Positions 13,867-21,350 of a stretch of DNA of 26,164 nt are shown piece after piece. The notes beneath the pieces were generated by a model, which was given only the letters and a program-made list of their open reading frames with translations, had not been told where the DNA came from and searched no databases. The translations under genes were made by a program, and so were the position numbers. Location of the stretch: contig DATAXV010000073.1 of NCBI GenBank assembly GCA_036272915.1, forward strand, positions 1 to 26,164, in the 5' to 3' direction. Origin of the DNA: DATAXV01 sp036272915 (GTDB lineage: Bacteria; Chloroflexota; Dormibacteria; Dormibacterales; Dormibacteraceae). Numbering within the stretch: position 1 is the first letter of the stretch; the number at the start of each line of letters is the position of its first letter.

Positions 13867-15059
13867 AGGGTGGAAGACGCCTGTTGGCGCTTGCCCTGGT
13901 TCCGGCGCTGGCTCTGGCAGGCGTGTTCGCGCATCCGCCGCGCCCGGCGGCGGCGTGCGACACGGGCCTGACGGCATGCCAGCAGATGGAACAGGCGCAG
14001 GGACAGATCGACGCCGCTCAGCGGCAGCTCGATCAGATCGACGGGCAGCAGCAGGACGAGCAGTCCAAGGCCGACGCGATCAGCAACCTGATCTCCGGCC
14101 TCCAGCAGCAGATCGCGTCCGAGCAGGCCGCGATCCAGCAGACGGTGGGCGAGATCACCGCCACCCAGCGGCAGATCCGGTTCACCCAGGCCGGGATGAT
14201 CCGGGCCCAGGCCGAGCTCGGTGCCCGCCAGGAGCTGCTCGACGAGCGCGTCGGGGTGATGGCGAGCCAGGGGCAGGGCGACTACCTGGAGGTGGTCGCC
14301 ACCGCCACCAGCTTCAACCAGTTCATCGACCGGCTGAGCCTGATCCGCGATGTCATCCACTCCGACCAGCAGCTGGTCGACCGGGTCAAGGACACGCGGG
14401 CGCAGCTCGACTCCGAGACCAGCCAGCTCAACGCCCAGCAGGCGCAGGAGCAGAGGCTCCTGACCAGCCAGCGCAATCAGGAGAATCAGCTCAACAACAG
14501 CCTGGCGACCCAGCAGCAGGGCCTGCAGGAGGAGCAGGGGCTCATCGCCCAGCTCAGCGCCCAGGGCGGCCAGGTCCAGTCGCAGATCGCGGGGCTCCAG
14601 AGCCGGGTCCAGGAGCTCGACTACCAGTATCAGCAGCAGCTCGGGGCACAGCTCGACGCGAGTGGCGGCGGCAGCGACTACGGGCCCAGCTCATCGGGCA
14701 ACCCGCTGGCACCGCTCTTCAACTGGGTGCCGCGCGGCGGCTACCCCGACTACTTCCCCTTCGGCCAGTGCACGTTCTGGGCCGCCTACAACCACATGGT
14801 CACCTGGTCGGGAAACGCAACCGACTGGTACGGCAACGCGATCGCCCAGGGCGCGGACGTCTCGCAGTCGCCGAGCGTGGGCTCGATCGTGGTCTGGGGC
14901 TCCGGGGGCGGCTACAGCATCTACGGCCACGTGGCCATCGTCATCGCCGTCTACGGCAGCGGGGCCTTCGTCGTCTCCGAGATGAACTACGAGGGCGAAG
15001 GCATCATCGATACGCGGACGGTCGGCACGCGGTACGACATCGAGGGCTTCATCGACTGA
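13863..15059 (+). CDS. Secreted coiled-coil/CHAP peptidoglycan hydrolase (PcsB-like)
   Basis: The protein has 398 aa. A signal peptide occupies about 1-31 (RRLLALALVPALALAGVFA, cleavage near AAA-CD). Residues about 40-265 are a long Gln-rich coiled coil of heptads, as in PcsB/EnvC-type proteins. A Ser/Gly linker follows and then a CHAP domain (about 288-398) with nucleophile C303 in FGQCTFWAAYNHM, H356 in YGHVAIVIAVY, and E373/N375 in SEMNYEGEG. Members cut peptidoglycan peptide or amide bonds, and the coiled coil of the relatives is gated by the FtsEX complex. No ftsEX is present in this window. The start is GTG 13863, preceded by the purine-rich GGGGTGG. It has its own sigma70-like promoter and long leader rather than the shared 19-bp element. 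Its last 11 nt overlap the convergent GT-C-like gene. Confidence 0.87.
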   Translation: MKGGRRLLALALVPALALAGVFAHPPRPAAACDTGLTACQQMEQAQGQIDAAQRQLDQIDGQQQDEQSKADAISNLISGLQQQIASEQAAIQQTVGEITATQRQIRFTQAGMIRAQAELGARQELLDERVGVMASQGQGDYLEVVATATSFNQFIDRLSLIRDVIHSDQQLVDRVKDTRAQLDSETSQLNAQQAQEQRLLTSQRNQENQLNNSLATQQQGLQEEQGLIAQLSAQGGQVQSQIAGLQSRVQELDYQYQQQLGAQLDASGGGSDYGPSSSGNPLAPLFNWVPRGGYPDYFPFGQCTFWAAYNHMVTWSGNATDWYGNAIAQGADVSQSPSVGSIVVWGSGGGYSIYGHVAIVIAVYGSGAFVVSEMNYEGEGIIDTRTVGTRYDIEGFID

Positions 15060-16599
15060 CGCCGGTCCGCGCCAGGATCACGGCGAGGCGGTCGTGGTGG
15101 ACCAGCCTCCAGCCGGGCGTCCGGGCCAGGGCGCCGGCGAGCCGCGAGGTCCGAGGCAGGACCGCGTAGTCGATGCCGGTCCGGTCGAGGTCCTCCCGCC
15201 AGCCGGGTCGCATCGAGACGATGTCCTCGTATCGCCAGAGCGACGCGTCGCCCATGACCGTCGCCTCGCTGAAGATGTAGACGCGCCGGTTCCGCCGCGG
15301 GTAGAAGCGGTAGGCGAGATACCCGCCCCAGTCGTAGGCGTTGAACATCCGGGTCCCGTCCGAGGGGTGGGCGGCCAGCCAGTCGGCGGCGGCCACGGGG
15401 AAGAGCGCGCGGACGGAAGCCCGCTCGGCGCCCAGTTGACGGCTGACGGCCGTGACGGCGATCCCGGCCACGGCGATGAGCACCACCGCCGAGAGGGCGG
15501 CGCCGCGCGCCGCCGGAAGCGGGCGCTCACGCCAGCGCACCCGGGCGGCGAGAAGGCCGATCACCCGGGTCAAGCCCATGGCCACGACCGGCACTCCGGC
15601 CGCCACCAGGAGGGGGATGTCGCGGGCCGAGATCAGCGCCAGCGCGATCGTGGCCAGCGCGGTCAGCCCGCGGAACGCCCCGACACGCCCGATCGCGATC
15701 CCGAGCAGCACCAGCGCGATGAAGGCGACCAGCGGCCAGAGATGCGGGTCGGCCAGGTTCGGTGGCTGCCACTCCTCGATCAACCGGTGCTGGGCCGGGC
15801 TGATCAGCGGAGCGATCGAGGCCGGGTACTCCTCGGCGCCGAGCGGGTTCAGGAGCACCGCCGCCGCCGACGCCGCGCCGGCCAGCGCCAGGTCTCGCAG
15901 GCGAACGAGCGCCGGGCGCCTGGTGCCGGGGACGAGGAGGGCGGGTGCGGTCGCGGCCATGGCCAGGCCGACCAGGCCGAGAAGGGCGAGCCACCCGGGA
16001 TGGAGGTTCGCCCAGAGCGCCGCCAGCGGCGGCAGCCAGAGCAGGGCCCGGCGTCGCCCGTCCAGATGGCGGTGCAGCAGGAGCAGCGTCACGCAGGTCA
16101 GGACGAAGCTGACCGCCTGCACCCTCGGGCCCCAGACGGGGGCGCCGGCGAGGACGCCCGCGACCACCGCCACGGAGAGGGCGACGTAGTGGGGCCTGGT
16201 CATGCGGGCCAGCTGGATGAGGACAGCCAGGCCGGCGCAGAGGAGGAGGCCGTAGGCGACGCTGATCGCGACCAGGCCGCCGTGATCGAAGAGCCACCAC
16301 ATGATGACCTCGGGTAGGGCCTCGTAGTCGTGCCAGGGATGGCCGCTCACGGTGTACGTGTAGAGGTCGTGCGACGGCAGCGAGCGGTGGGCGGCGATCC
16401 ACTCGCCGGTCCTCACCTGCCACCAGAAGTCGGGGTCGGTGACGGGGCGGAAGAAGGAGGCCATCGCCATCAGCACGGTGCCGCCGACGAGAGCGCGCGG
16501 GGCGGAGAGCCCCGGCCGGCGCCACCGGATGCCGGCGGTGGCGCCCCCCGGCCGTGTCGCGAGACGGCAGTCAGCTGAGTCGGACGAGCCCGTTCTCAT
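15049..16599 (-). CDS. Multi-pass membrane protein, GT-C glycosyltransferase-like
   Basis: This 516-aa protein has about ten hydrophobic helices. Near the first large loop is D55-P-D57-F-W-W, followed by TGEWIAAHRSLPSHDLYTYTVSGHPWHDYEALPEV, the layout of lipid-linked-sugar GT-C transferases and of a large family of unnamed relatives in actinobacteria and Chloroflexota. A second typical block is LWLPPLAALWANLHPGWLALLGL. The C-terminal 110 residues are extracytoplasmic (FNAYDWGGYLAYRFYPRRNRRVYIF and onward). Donor and acceptor are unknown; glycosylation of a cell-surface polymer or protein is the family-level expectation. The ATG at 16599 overlaps the upstream gene by 29 nt, so the two form one transcription unit. 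A later start (a GTG near residue 38) cannot be excluded. Confidence 0.75.
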   Translation of the reverse strand: MRTGSSDSADCRLATRPGGATAGIRWRRPGLSAPRALVGGTVLMAMASFFRPVTDPDFWWQVRTGEWIAAHRSLPSHDLYTYTVSGHPWHDYEALPEVIMWWLFDHGGLVAISVAYGLLLCAGLAVLIQLARMTRPHYVALSVAVVAGVLAGAPVWGPRVQAVSFVLTCVTLLLLHRHLDGRRRALLWLPPLAALWANLHPGWLALLGLVGLAMAATAPALLVPGTRRPALVRLRDLALAGAASAAAVLLNPLGAEEYPASIAPLISPAQHRLIEEWQPPNLADPHLWPLVAFIALVLLGIAIGRVGAFRGLTALATIALALISARDIPLLVAAGVPVVAMGLTRVIGLLAARVRWRERPLPAARGAALSAVVLIAVAGIAVTAVSRQLGAERASVRALFPVAAADWLAAHPSDGTRMFNAYDWGGYLAYRFYPRRNRRVYIFSEATVMGDASLWRYEDIVSMRPGWREDLDRTGIDYAVLPRTSRLAGALARTPGWRLVHHDRLAVILARTGVSR

Positions 16600-17881
16600 C
16601 CCGCGGCAGTGCCGACAGGAGCTCCCCGCGCGCCCCCGCCGGAGGCTCCAGGCGCAGCTCGTCGCCGGCGCCGACCAGCCTGCCTCCGATCTCGGCCAGC
16701 AGGAACGCCGCCACTCGCGGATCGGGGAGGATCAGCGAGTCGAAGGCCATCGGCGCGGTCACGCCGAGCACGGCGCAGGCCTGCGGCAGCACCTCGTGCC
16801 AGACGCTCGGAGGCACCGCCGCGGCGGGATCGCCGAGGCCCCGGCCGAGCAGGCCGGCGAGCGCGTAGACCCTCGTCGCGTGGGGCTCCGGCGCCCGCAC
16901 CAGCGCGCGCTCGTGGACGAGACCGCGGAGCACGTCCCTGGCCCGGTCCACCCCGTTCTGCGGCGGCATGCAGATCCAGGTGCGGTCGGCGCTCGCCCTG
17001 GCCCGGAAGAGCCCCGCCGTGACGACCCCCCCGGAGCGGGCTCTGGCCGTAGCCTCGAGGCCGGCGAGGTGGGACGGGAGCCGGCTGCCGAAGGGCGCAC
17101 CGCCGTCCTGATCCCAGGCCTCGGTGGACCGCACCACGACGCCGCCCTCGACGCAGGCCAGGGGCAGGGTCAGCCGGATCGATCCAAGCCCGACACAGGC
17201 GCCCTGCGAGTTCGGCCCGGTCGGGCCCGGCGGCAGCGCTGCCGCTCCCAGGGCGTCGGCCACCATCTGCACGTAGCCCCATCCCCACCGCGGCCGCTGG
17301 CTCTGCTGGCGGTGGGTCTCGACATGGACCCCCTGCGGATTCATCGAGGGCCACTCGACGAAGAAGCTGGGGCCGGGCGACACGCGCAGCACCACTCGTT
17401 GCGCGCCCTCATGGTTGTTGGCGTTGACGGCGAACTGGACCATGGCCAATGCCAGCGCCGCCGGGGCCGGCACCTCGATGCGAGGAGGGGGGAGGGCGAC
17501 GACGCGGACACCCTGGGTGCGGGCGGTGATCCCGGCGTGGGCGAGCTGGAAGACCTGGTCGGCGCCGCCTCGGTCGGAGTCGAGGACCGGCCGGCCGGCG
17601 ACCAGCCGCAGCCCGGCGGCGAGCAGGGCGACGCGGAGCCCGTCCGCGCCCGGCTGGCGCGCGGCCACGGCGAGCTCGTCGAGCAGGCGCCGCATGAGCA
17701 CATCGAGCTGATGCGAGGCGGCGTCGACCGCGACCAGCAGCTGGGCGTAGCCGGTGTGGAACGAGACCGTGCCCGGGGCCGGCCCTTCCCACTCGCGGCT
17801 GGCGGTGACCTCGCGCCCATCCCCGTCGACCAGAGCCACGGGAATCGGCAGCTGGCCGACCTCGCCGCTGTCAAGCCTCAT
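16571..17881 (-). CDS. Unknown protein with degenerate GHKL/histidine-kinase-like region
   Basis: The protein has 436 aa with no membrane helix. Residues 145-166 (AMVQFAVNANNHEGAQRVVLRV) look like the N-box of a HATPase domain (N153-A-N-N-H157). Residues 199-213 (WGWGYVQMVADALGA) look like the G2 box and following helix. The G1 box Asp-x-Gly-x-Gly is not recognisable (EWPSMNPQG occupies its place), so ATP binding is doubtful. The N-terminal 100 residues may be PAS- or DHp-like; no clear phosphoacceptor His is seen. The C-terminal 190 residues have no recognised family. It is divergent from the pilin-like gene across the intergenic region that carries copy 2 of the shared element, and it overlaps the GT-C-like gene downstream. 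A regulatory role for the secretion-like genes is inferred from place and fold only. Confidence 0.6.
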   Translation of the reverse strand: MRLDSGEVGQLPIPVALVDGDGREVTASREWEGPAPGTVSFHTGYAQLLVAVDAASHQLDVLMRRLLDELAVAARQPGADGLRVALLAAGLRLVAGRPVLDSDRGGADQVFQLAHAGITARTQGVRVVALPPPRIEVPAPAALALAMVQFAVNANNHEGAQRVVLRVSPGPSFFVEWPSMNPQGVHVETHRQQSQRPRWGWGYVQMVADALGAAALPPGPTGPNSQGACVGLGSIRLTLPLACVEGGVVVRSTEAWDQDGGAPFGSRLPSHLAGLEATARARSGGVVTAGLFRARASADRTWICMPPQNGVDRARDVLRGLVHERALVRAPEPHATRVYALAGLLGRGLGDPAAAVPPSVWHEVLPQACAVLGVTAPMAFDSLILPDPRVAAFLLAEIGGRLVGAGDELRLEPPAGARGELLSALPRDENGLVRLS

Positions 17882-17901
17882 CGCCGATCAAACCCCGGAC
17901 G

Positions 17902-17937
17902 ACTGTCCGCCCCCCGTCCGCGCACCTTTTCTAGCCT
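17902..17937 (+). promoter_or_regulatory. Shared 19-bp direct-repeat promoter element, copy 2
   Basis: ACTGTCCGCCCCCCGTCCG occupies 17902-17920. After an 11-bp gap comes TAGCCT (17932-17937), a fair -10. The next ATG lies 6 nt further on (17944), and the pilin-like gene starts at 18034. The repeat arms GTCCG are 11 bp apart. Confidence 0.8.
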
Positions 17938-17943
17938 GTTGCC

Positions 17944-18003
17944 ATGGTCGAGCGGGCGGAGCCGGAATCCCACCGAAGGGGCGGCGCTCCTCCGAGCGAT
18001 TGA
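17944..18003 (+). CDS. Possible leaderless 19-aa ORF before the pilin-like gene
   Basis: The ATG is 6 nt after the -10 TAGCCT, exactly where transcription should start, so this ORF (MVERAEPESHRRGGAPPSD) could be translated without a leader. It ends 30 nt before the pilin-like ATG. The peptide is charged, has no recognisable family, and may be a leader peptide or chance. Confidence 0.35.
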   Translation: MVERAEPESHRRGGAPPSD

Positions 18004-18033
18004 GACGGAACAAGGAAACGGAGGAACTGACCG

Positions 18034-18288
18034 ATGATTCTTCACCTCATGGTGTTCATGGCCGCATGTACCGACCTCAACTGTGTGCAGGGCGATCTCA
18101 CAACCAGCCTTCTCACGCCGCTCGTCAACATCCTGCAGCTCTGTGTGCCCGCCGCCGTCGGCCTGTACATCCTCTACAAGGTCGTGAGCGGTCACACCGA
18201 GCACGCCAAGATGCTGATCGCCGAGGGCGTCGTCGCCGCCGGTGTCCTCGAAGGCCTGTTCGCTCTCGTCAAGGCGATGAACGGCTAG
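18034..18288 (+). CDS. Small two-helix membrane protein, VirB2/TrbC pilin-like
   Basis: The protein has 84 aa. A first hydrophobic helix spans about residues 26-50 (LLTPLVNILQLCVPAAVGLYILYKV), a short polar loop with His/Lys (VSGHTEHAK) follows, and a second helix spans about 60-80 (MLIAEGVVAAGVLEGLFALV). The size and two-helix hairpin match the pilin/TrbC-type subunits that start many type IV secretion operons, but there is no diagnostic motif. The N-terminus (MILHLMVFMAACTDLNC) could be a short leader; two cysteines (C12, C17) lie before the first helix. It has a good Shine-Dalgarno GGAGG (18020-18024) 9 nt before ATG. It is transcribed from copy 2 of the shared element and is ended by its own strong terminator, so it is a separate, possibly highly expressed unit, as expected of a structural subunit. 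Confidence 0.65.
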   Translation: MILHLMVFMAACTDLNCVQGDLTTSLLTPLVNILQLCVPAAVGLYILYKVVSGHTEHAKMLIAEGVVAAGVLEGLFALVKAMNG

Positions 18289-18322
18289 ACGCCGGAACGT
18301 GTCATCTCTCATCCGAATCCCT

Positions 18323-18375
18323 TGTCCGTCGCAGGGGCCCTGGGGATCGACCCCCGGGGCCTCGACGGACATTTT
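18323..18375 (+). terminator. Intrinsic terminator after the pilin-like gene
   Basis: A long stem runs 18323-18331 with 18363-18371 (nine pairs, TGTCCGTCG-type arm). It continues with a small bulge into 18333-18345 with 18352-18362 and is followed by TTTT (18372-18375). The T-run is on the plus strand only, so it terminates the pilin-like transcript before the convergent regulator genes. Confidence 0.75.
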
Positions 18376-18442
18376 CGCGTGCCGAGGACCTGTCCGCGGC
18401 ATCGGCAAGCCCTCTCCTCCTTTCTGAGTTGATCGCGCGGGA

Positions 18443-19081
18443 TCAATCCCCGCCCTCGACCCCCAGCTGGTAGAAGCGGTTCCCAAGGGGACGCACGCGG
18501 ACCTGCGAACCGACCTCCTCCAGCCACCGCTGAAAGCGACGGGCCGCCCTGGCGTCGCTCTCGTTGAGATATTGTGTGCGGTTGGCCCGGCTGGCCGTCA
18601 CCAGAGAGACCGCGACCCGATGGCTGTGGGCGTCACCGCTCGGCAGGTGCACCACCATCCCGCCCCTCACCGCGACGTCGCCGACACGCGCCGTGAGCAG
18701 CGAGTCCATTCGCTTCAGCAGCTCCTCCAGCCCGTGACGCTTGGACTGGAACAGCGCGTGCGCGTGCGACCGGTAGACCGTGGCCTGCTGGTCGATCGTC
18801 TCCACCGCTCCCGAGTAGACGAGGGGGATGCAGTTGACGTGGTCGTTCTGCAGGCGCCGGAGTACGTCGGCCACGCTCTGGCGGCACTCCTCGGCAGGCG
18901 CCTGCGACATGTCCAGGTCGATGACGGCCAGGATCGGCCGGAAGTGGGTCAGCCGAGAGATCGCCTGCTGCGGGCTCCGTGCCGACAGCGGCTCCAGCCC
19001 GGTCTCGCGAATCGCATCGACCACGACCTTCAGCTGCTCCGGATCGTCCTCCAGGACCAGCACCTCGGGTGGTGCGTACAC
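18443..19081 (-). CDS. REC-domain response-regulator-like protein
   Basis: The protein has 212 aa. Residues 6-120 form a CheY-like receiver domain with a complete phosphorylation site: acidic pair D12/D13 in VLEDDPEQ, phosphoacceptor D55 in LAVIDLDM, S90 in PLVYSG and K114 in LFQSK. The C-terminal about 90 residues are an output region that I cannot assign; the end (ARRFQRWLEEVGSQVRVRPLGNRFYQL) faintly recalls the recognition-helix and wing part of OmpR-type winged helices. The start is GTG 19081, 3 nt after the stop of the upstream gene, so the two are one operon. It is wedged between secretion-like genes on the opposite strand. If its output domain is OmpR-like, it is the natural candidate to bind the 11-bp-period direct repeats nearby; this is inference. 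Confidence 0.72.
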   Translation of the reverse strand: MYAPPEVLVLEDDPEQLKVVVDAIRETGLEPLSARSPQQAISRLTHFRPILAVIDLDMSQAPAEECRQSVADVLRRLQNDHVNCIPLVYSGAVETIDQQATVYRSHAHALFQSKRHGLEELLKRMDSLLTARVGDVAVRGGMVVHLPSGDAHSHRVAVSLVTASRANRTQYLNESDARAARRFQRWLEEVGSQVRVRPLGNRFYQLGVEGGD

Positions 19082-19084
19082 GGT

Positions 19085-19603
19085 CTACCTCTCACTCTCG
19101 ACGCGCAGCGTGCCGTCGGCCTCGACCAGGGTCAGGGGCAACCGCCGACGTCGTAGCGCCCCCCGCATGCGGCGGACCTCCGCGGCCTCGGGAGCGGGAA
19201 CGCCGGCCGGACCGGCCCCGATGAGCGTCTCCAGCCAGCCGAGCCCCTGCACGAATCCCCGCCGGTACTCGACCCCGCACCCCGGGGCGAGCCTCACGTC
19301 GCCGACGGAGGACCGGAGCGCGTCCTTGACAAGGGCCGTCAATGCCGACCAATTCTGGCATGAACGGGCGCCGGGCGGACCCGAGCTCCCGATCCACCAG
19401 ATCAATGGCGTGCTCGAGACCAGGGCGTGAACCACGTCCCCCTCGCCGGCGACGGCCCAGGGTGTGGGGAAGGCGGCGTCGATCTGGTCGAGCCGCTGCC
19501 AGGCCACCCTCAGCAGCCCGCCGTCGAGCTGATCCCGGAGGCTGGCCCATGGGTGCGGTCGCGCCGAAAGGAGCAGCAGTGTTCGAGTCGGATCGCCGAC
19601 CAT
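19085..19603 (-). CDS. Unknown protein co-transcribed with the REC protein
   Basis: The protein has 172 aa from ATG 19603. The first 90 residues (RTLLLLSARPHPWASLRDQL, then about 15 residues, then IDAAFPTPWAVAGEGDVVHALV) alternate strands and helices in a way that resembles a receiver-like alpha/beta domain without the acidic phosphorylation site. The C-terminal part is Arg-rich (AEVRRMRGALRRRRLPLTLVEADG). No family is recognised. A GTG six codons upstream (19621) is in frame, but it would fall inside the divergent shared promoter element. The gene is divergent from the VirB6-like gene across only about 58 bp that hold copy 3 of the element, so binding there could affect both directions. It is probably a regulatory partner of the REC protein; this is inference. 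Confidence 0.6.
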   Translation of the reverse strand: MVGDPTRTLLLLSARPHPWASLRDQLDGGLLRVAWQRLDQIDAAFPTPWAVAGEGDVVHALVSSTPLIWWIGSSGPPGARSCQNWSALTALVKDALRSSVGDVRLAPGCGVEYRRGFVQGLGWLETLIGAGPAGVPAPEAAEVRRMRGALRRRRLPLTLVEADGTLRVESER

Positions 19604-19619
19604 GGGGATGGATTGTTCC

Positions 19620-19655
19620 ACTGTCCGCCTCCGGTCCGTCGGCCACGCCTACCTT
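19620..19655 (+). promoter_or_regulatory. Shared 19-bp direct-repeat promoter element, copy 3
   Basis: ACTGTCCGCCTCCGGTCCG occupies 19620-19638. TACCTT (19650-19655) starts 30 bp from the element's first base, as in copy 2. The VirB6-like ATG at 19662 is 6 nt after it, which makes the transcript leaderless. Confidence 0.8.
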
Positions 19656-19661
19656 TGCGGC

Positions 19662-21335
19662 ATGAGCCACGACGAGCTGATGGCGACCCTGTACCTCTGC
19701 TGGAGCTGGATTCCCGGTTGTTCGGCTGTGAACGCGGTGACGGGGACCATCAACGACCTGGTCCACATGGTCAGCTCGGTGATAAACGTCTTCTCGGAGA
19801 TCATCGAGTTCTTCGTGAACCCGACGGGCGCGATCCTCTACATGTTCTTCGGCATCAAGTCGACGCCCTCGACATCGCCCCTGGCCCTCCTCCTCCCCAT
19901 CATCGGCTGCCACATCGACGGTGCCTGCAACGGCAACATCTTCAACGCCGGACCGTCGGCCCTGGCCGGGAAGCTCGCCCAGTCGACGCAGGTGCTGGCC
20001 GTCGCCATCGCCGGCGTCTGCGCCGCTGCACGAGCCCTGAAGCTGGTCGTGACCAAGGAGGGCCCGGGGTGGGTCAGCGTGGTCCTGGTCGACGTGCTCG
20101 GCCGGCTCTGCGTCGTCATCGGCCTGATCTACGTCGGCTACGACGTCCTGATCATCCTGTACAACGCCTCCGCCGACCTGGGCTCGGCGATCATGTACGG
20201 CTTCTTCAACACGGGCACCAATGATTCGCTGCCGGGCGTGCTGACGCAGCTTTTCAACAATCTCCTGGGCGGCTGGCTGATGACGCTGCTCGCCGATCTG
20301 ATGTCGATCTACGTCTTCGCCGTCCTCGTCGCGGCGAGGATCCTCTTCCTCTTCGGCGCCACGATGGCTCCTCTGGTGATCGCCATCACTGCCTACAGCG
20401 AGAAGACCCAGGTGGTCAGCTGGTACGGGCGGCTGATGATGGGAACTCTCCTCACCCCCCTCGTCGCCGGCACTTCGGTCGGAGTCGTCGGAGCGTTCGC
20501 CGCGGCGGCCGACTCGAACCTGCCGGTCATCGGCAACTTCATGGTCGCGATGATCTTCATCGCCGGCTTCTGGTTCATCGGCAAGTGCCTTCGTGAGCTC
20601 TGCACCAGCGCCTTCGATCTCGCCGCCTTCGGCGTCGCCGTGGCGACGTCGGTGGTGGCGATCGCCGCCACCATCGGTGCCGCGGTCGCGACCGGCGGGG
20701 TCAGCCTGGCCGGCGCCGGGGCGGCCGGGGGTGGTGGCATGCCGCTGATCGGCGACGGCGCCAACCCGATGGACCCGACCGGCGGCGGCGGCGGCGGCGC
20801 GCCCGGCAGGGAGCTCGCGTCCTTCAGCGGGGTGCAGATGCCGAGCGCCGGCGGCGGGCAGCCCCATATGCCCGGCGCCACGCCCGAGTTCGAGGACTTC
20901 GTCCGGTCCGCGGGCCGTGGGGGAGGCGCCAGGGCGGCCGCGATGGGCTCCAGCGCCGAGGAGTTCTCCGAGACCCAGTCGGTCACTCAGACCGGCGGCG
21001 GCGGCGCCCCCGGGGGCGGTGGAGGGGGCGGCTTCGTCGGCGGCCTCGGCGGCGCCGCCCTACGAGCTCTTTCCCAGAGCAATCCTCTGAGCCACATCGA
21101 CAACGCCTTCTGGGGTCACCAGCACGGTGCCAGCCACGTCGTCAACCAGGCCGCTGGCACCGCCGGCTACGGCGGCGGCTACGGTGGCGGTGGCGGTGGC
21201 GCGGTGGGCGGCGGCGGTGGCGGTGTCGTCCAGGGAGGTCAGACCACCGTGGAGCACACGGTCACAGCCCGACGCAAGGTCGACTGGGCGGCTTTCATGG
21301 CCACCAACCCGGACGACTTTAGCAGCACCAACTGA
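19662..21335 (+). CDS. VirB6/TrbL-like polytopic membrane protein with Gly-rich tail
   Basis: The protein has 557 aa. Residues about 1-360 contain some six to eight hydrophobic helices, for example VLVDVLGRLCVVIGLIYVGY and LMSIYVFAVLVAARILFLFG followed by MAPLVIAITAY, and later FMVAMIFIAGFWFIGKCLREL. This is the pattern of the VirB6/TrbL inner-membrane channel component of type IV secretion. From about 365 the protein becomes a cytoplasmic Gly/Ala/Ser-rich tail with (GGC)n codon runs, ending in a short charged segment (HTVTARRKVDWAAFMATNPDDF). The start at 19662 (MSHDELMATLYLCW) is chosen over an in-frame ATG at 19602 because copy 3 of the promoter element lies between them. The PrgI-VirB4 ATPase gene follows after 15 nt. 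Identity rests on topology, size and neighbours rather than on a sequence motif. Confidence 0.72.
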   Translation: MSHDELMATLYLCWSWIPGCSAVNAVTGTINDLVHMVSSVINVFSEIIEFFVNPTGAILYMFFGIKSTPSTSPLALLLPIIGCHIDGACNGNIFNAGPSALAGKLAQSTQVLAVAIAGVCAAARALKLVVTKEGPGWVSVVLVDVLGRLCVVIGLIYVGYDVLIILYNASADLGSAIMYGFFNTGTNDSLPGVLTQLFNNLLGGWLMTLLADLMSIYVFAVLVAARILFLFGATMAPLVIAITAYSEKTQVVSWYGRLMMGTLLTPLVAGTSVGVVGAFAAAADSNLPVIGNFMVAMIFIAGFWFIGKCLRELCTSAFDLAAFGVAVATSVVAIAATIGAAVATGGVSLAGAGAAGGGGMPLIGDGANPMDPTGGGGGGAPGRELASFSGVQMPSAGGGQPHMPGATPEFEDFVRSAGRGGGARAAAMGSSAEEFSETQSVTQTGGGGAPGGGGGGGFVGGLGGAALRALSQSNPLSHIDNAFWGHQHGASHVVNQAAGTAGYGGGYGGGGGGAVGGGGGGVVQGGQTTVEHTVTARRKVDWAAFMATNPDDFSSTN

Positions 21336-21350
21336 TAGGAGGGGCACGTC

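Noticed and set aside
18385..18400. CTGTCCG near 18390 as another element copy
   Set aside because: It lacks the second GTCCG arm, lies downstream of the terminator and faces convergent genes with no plus-strand start after it.
20770..21240. CRISPR-like or tandem repeat array
   Set aside because: The repetition is codon-level Gly/Ala coding sequence with no constant repeat-spacer structure.
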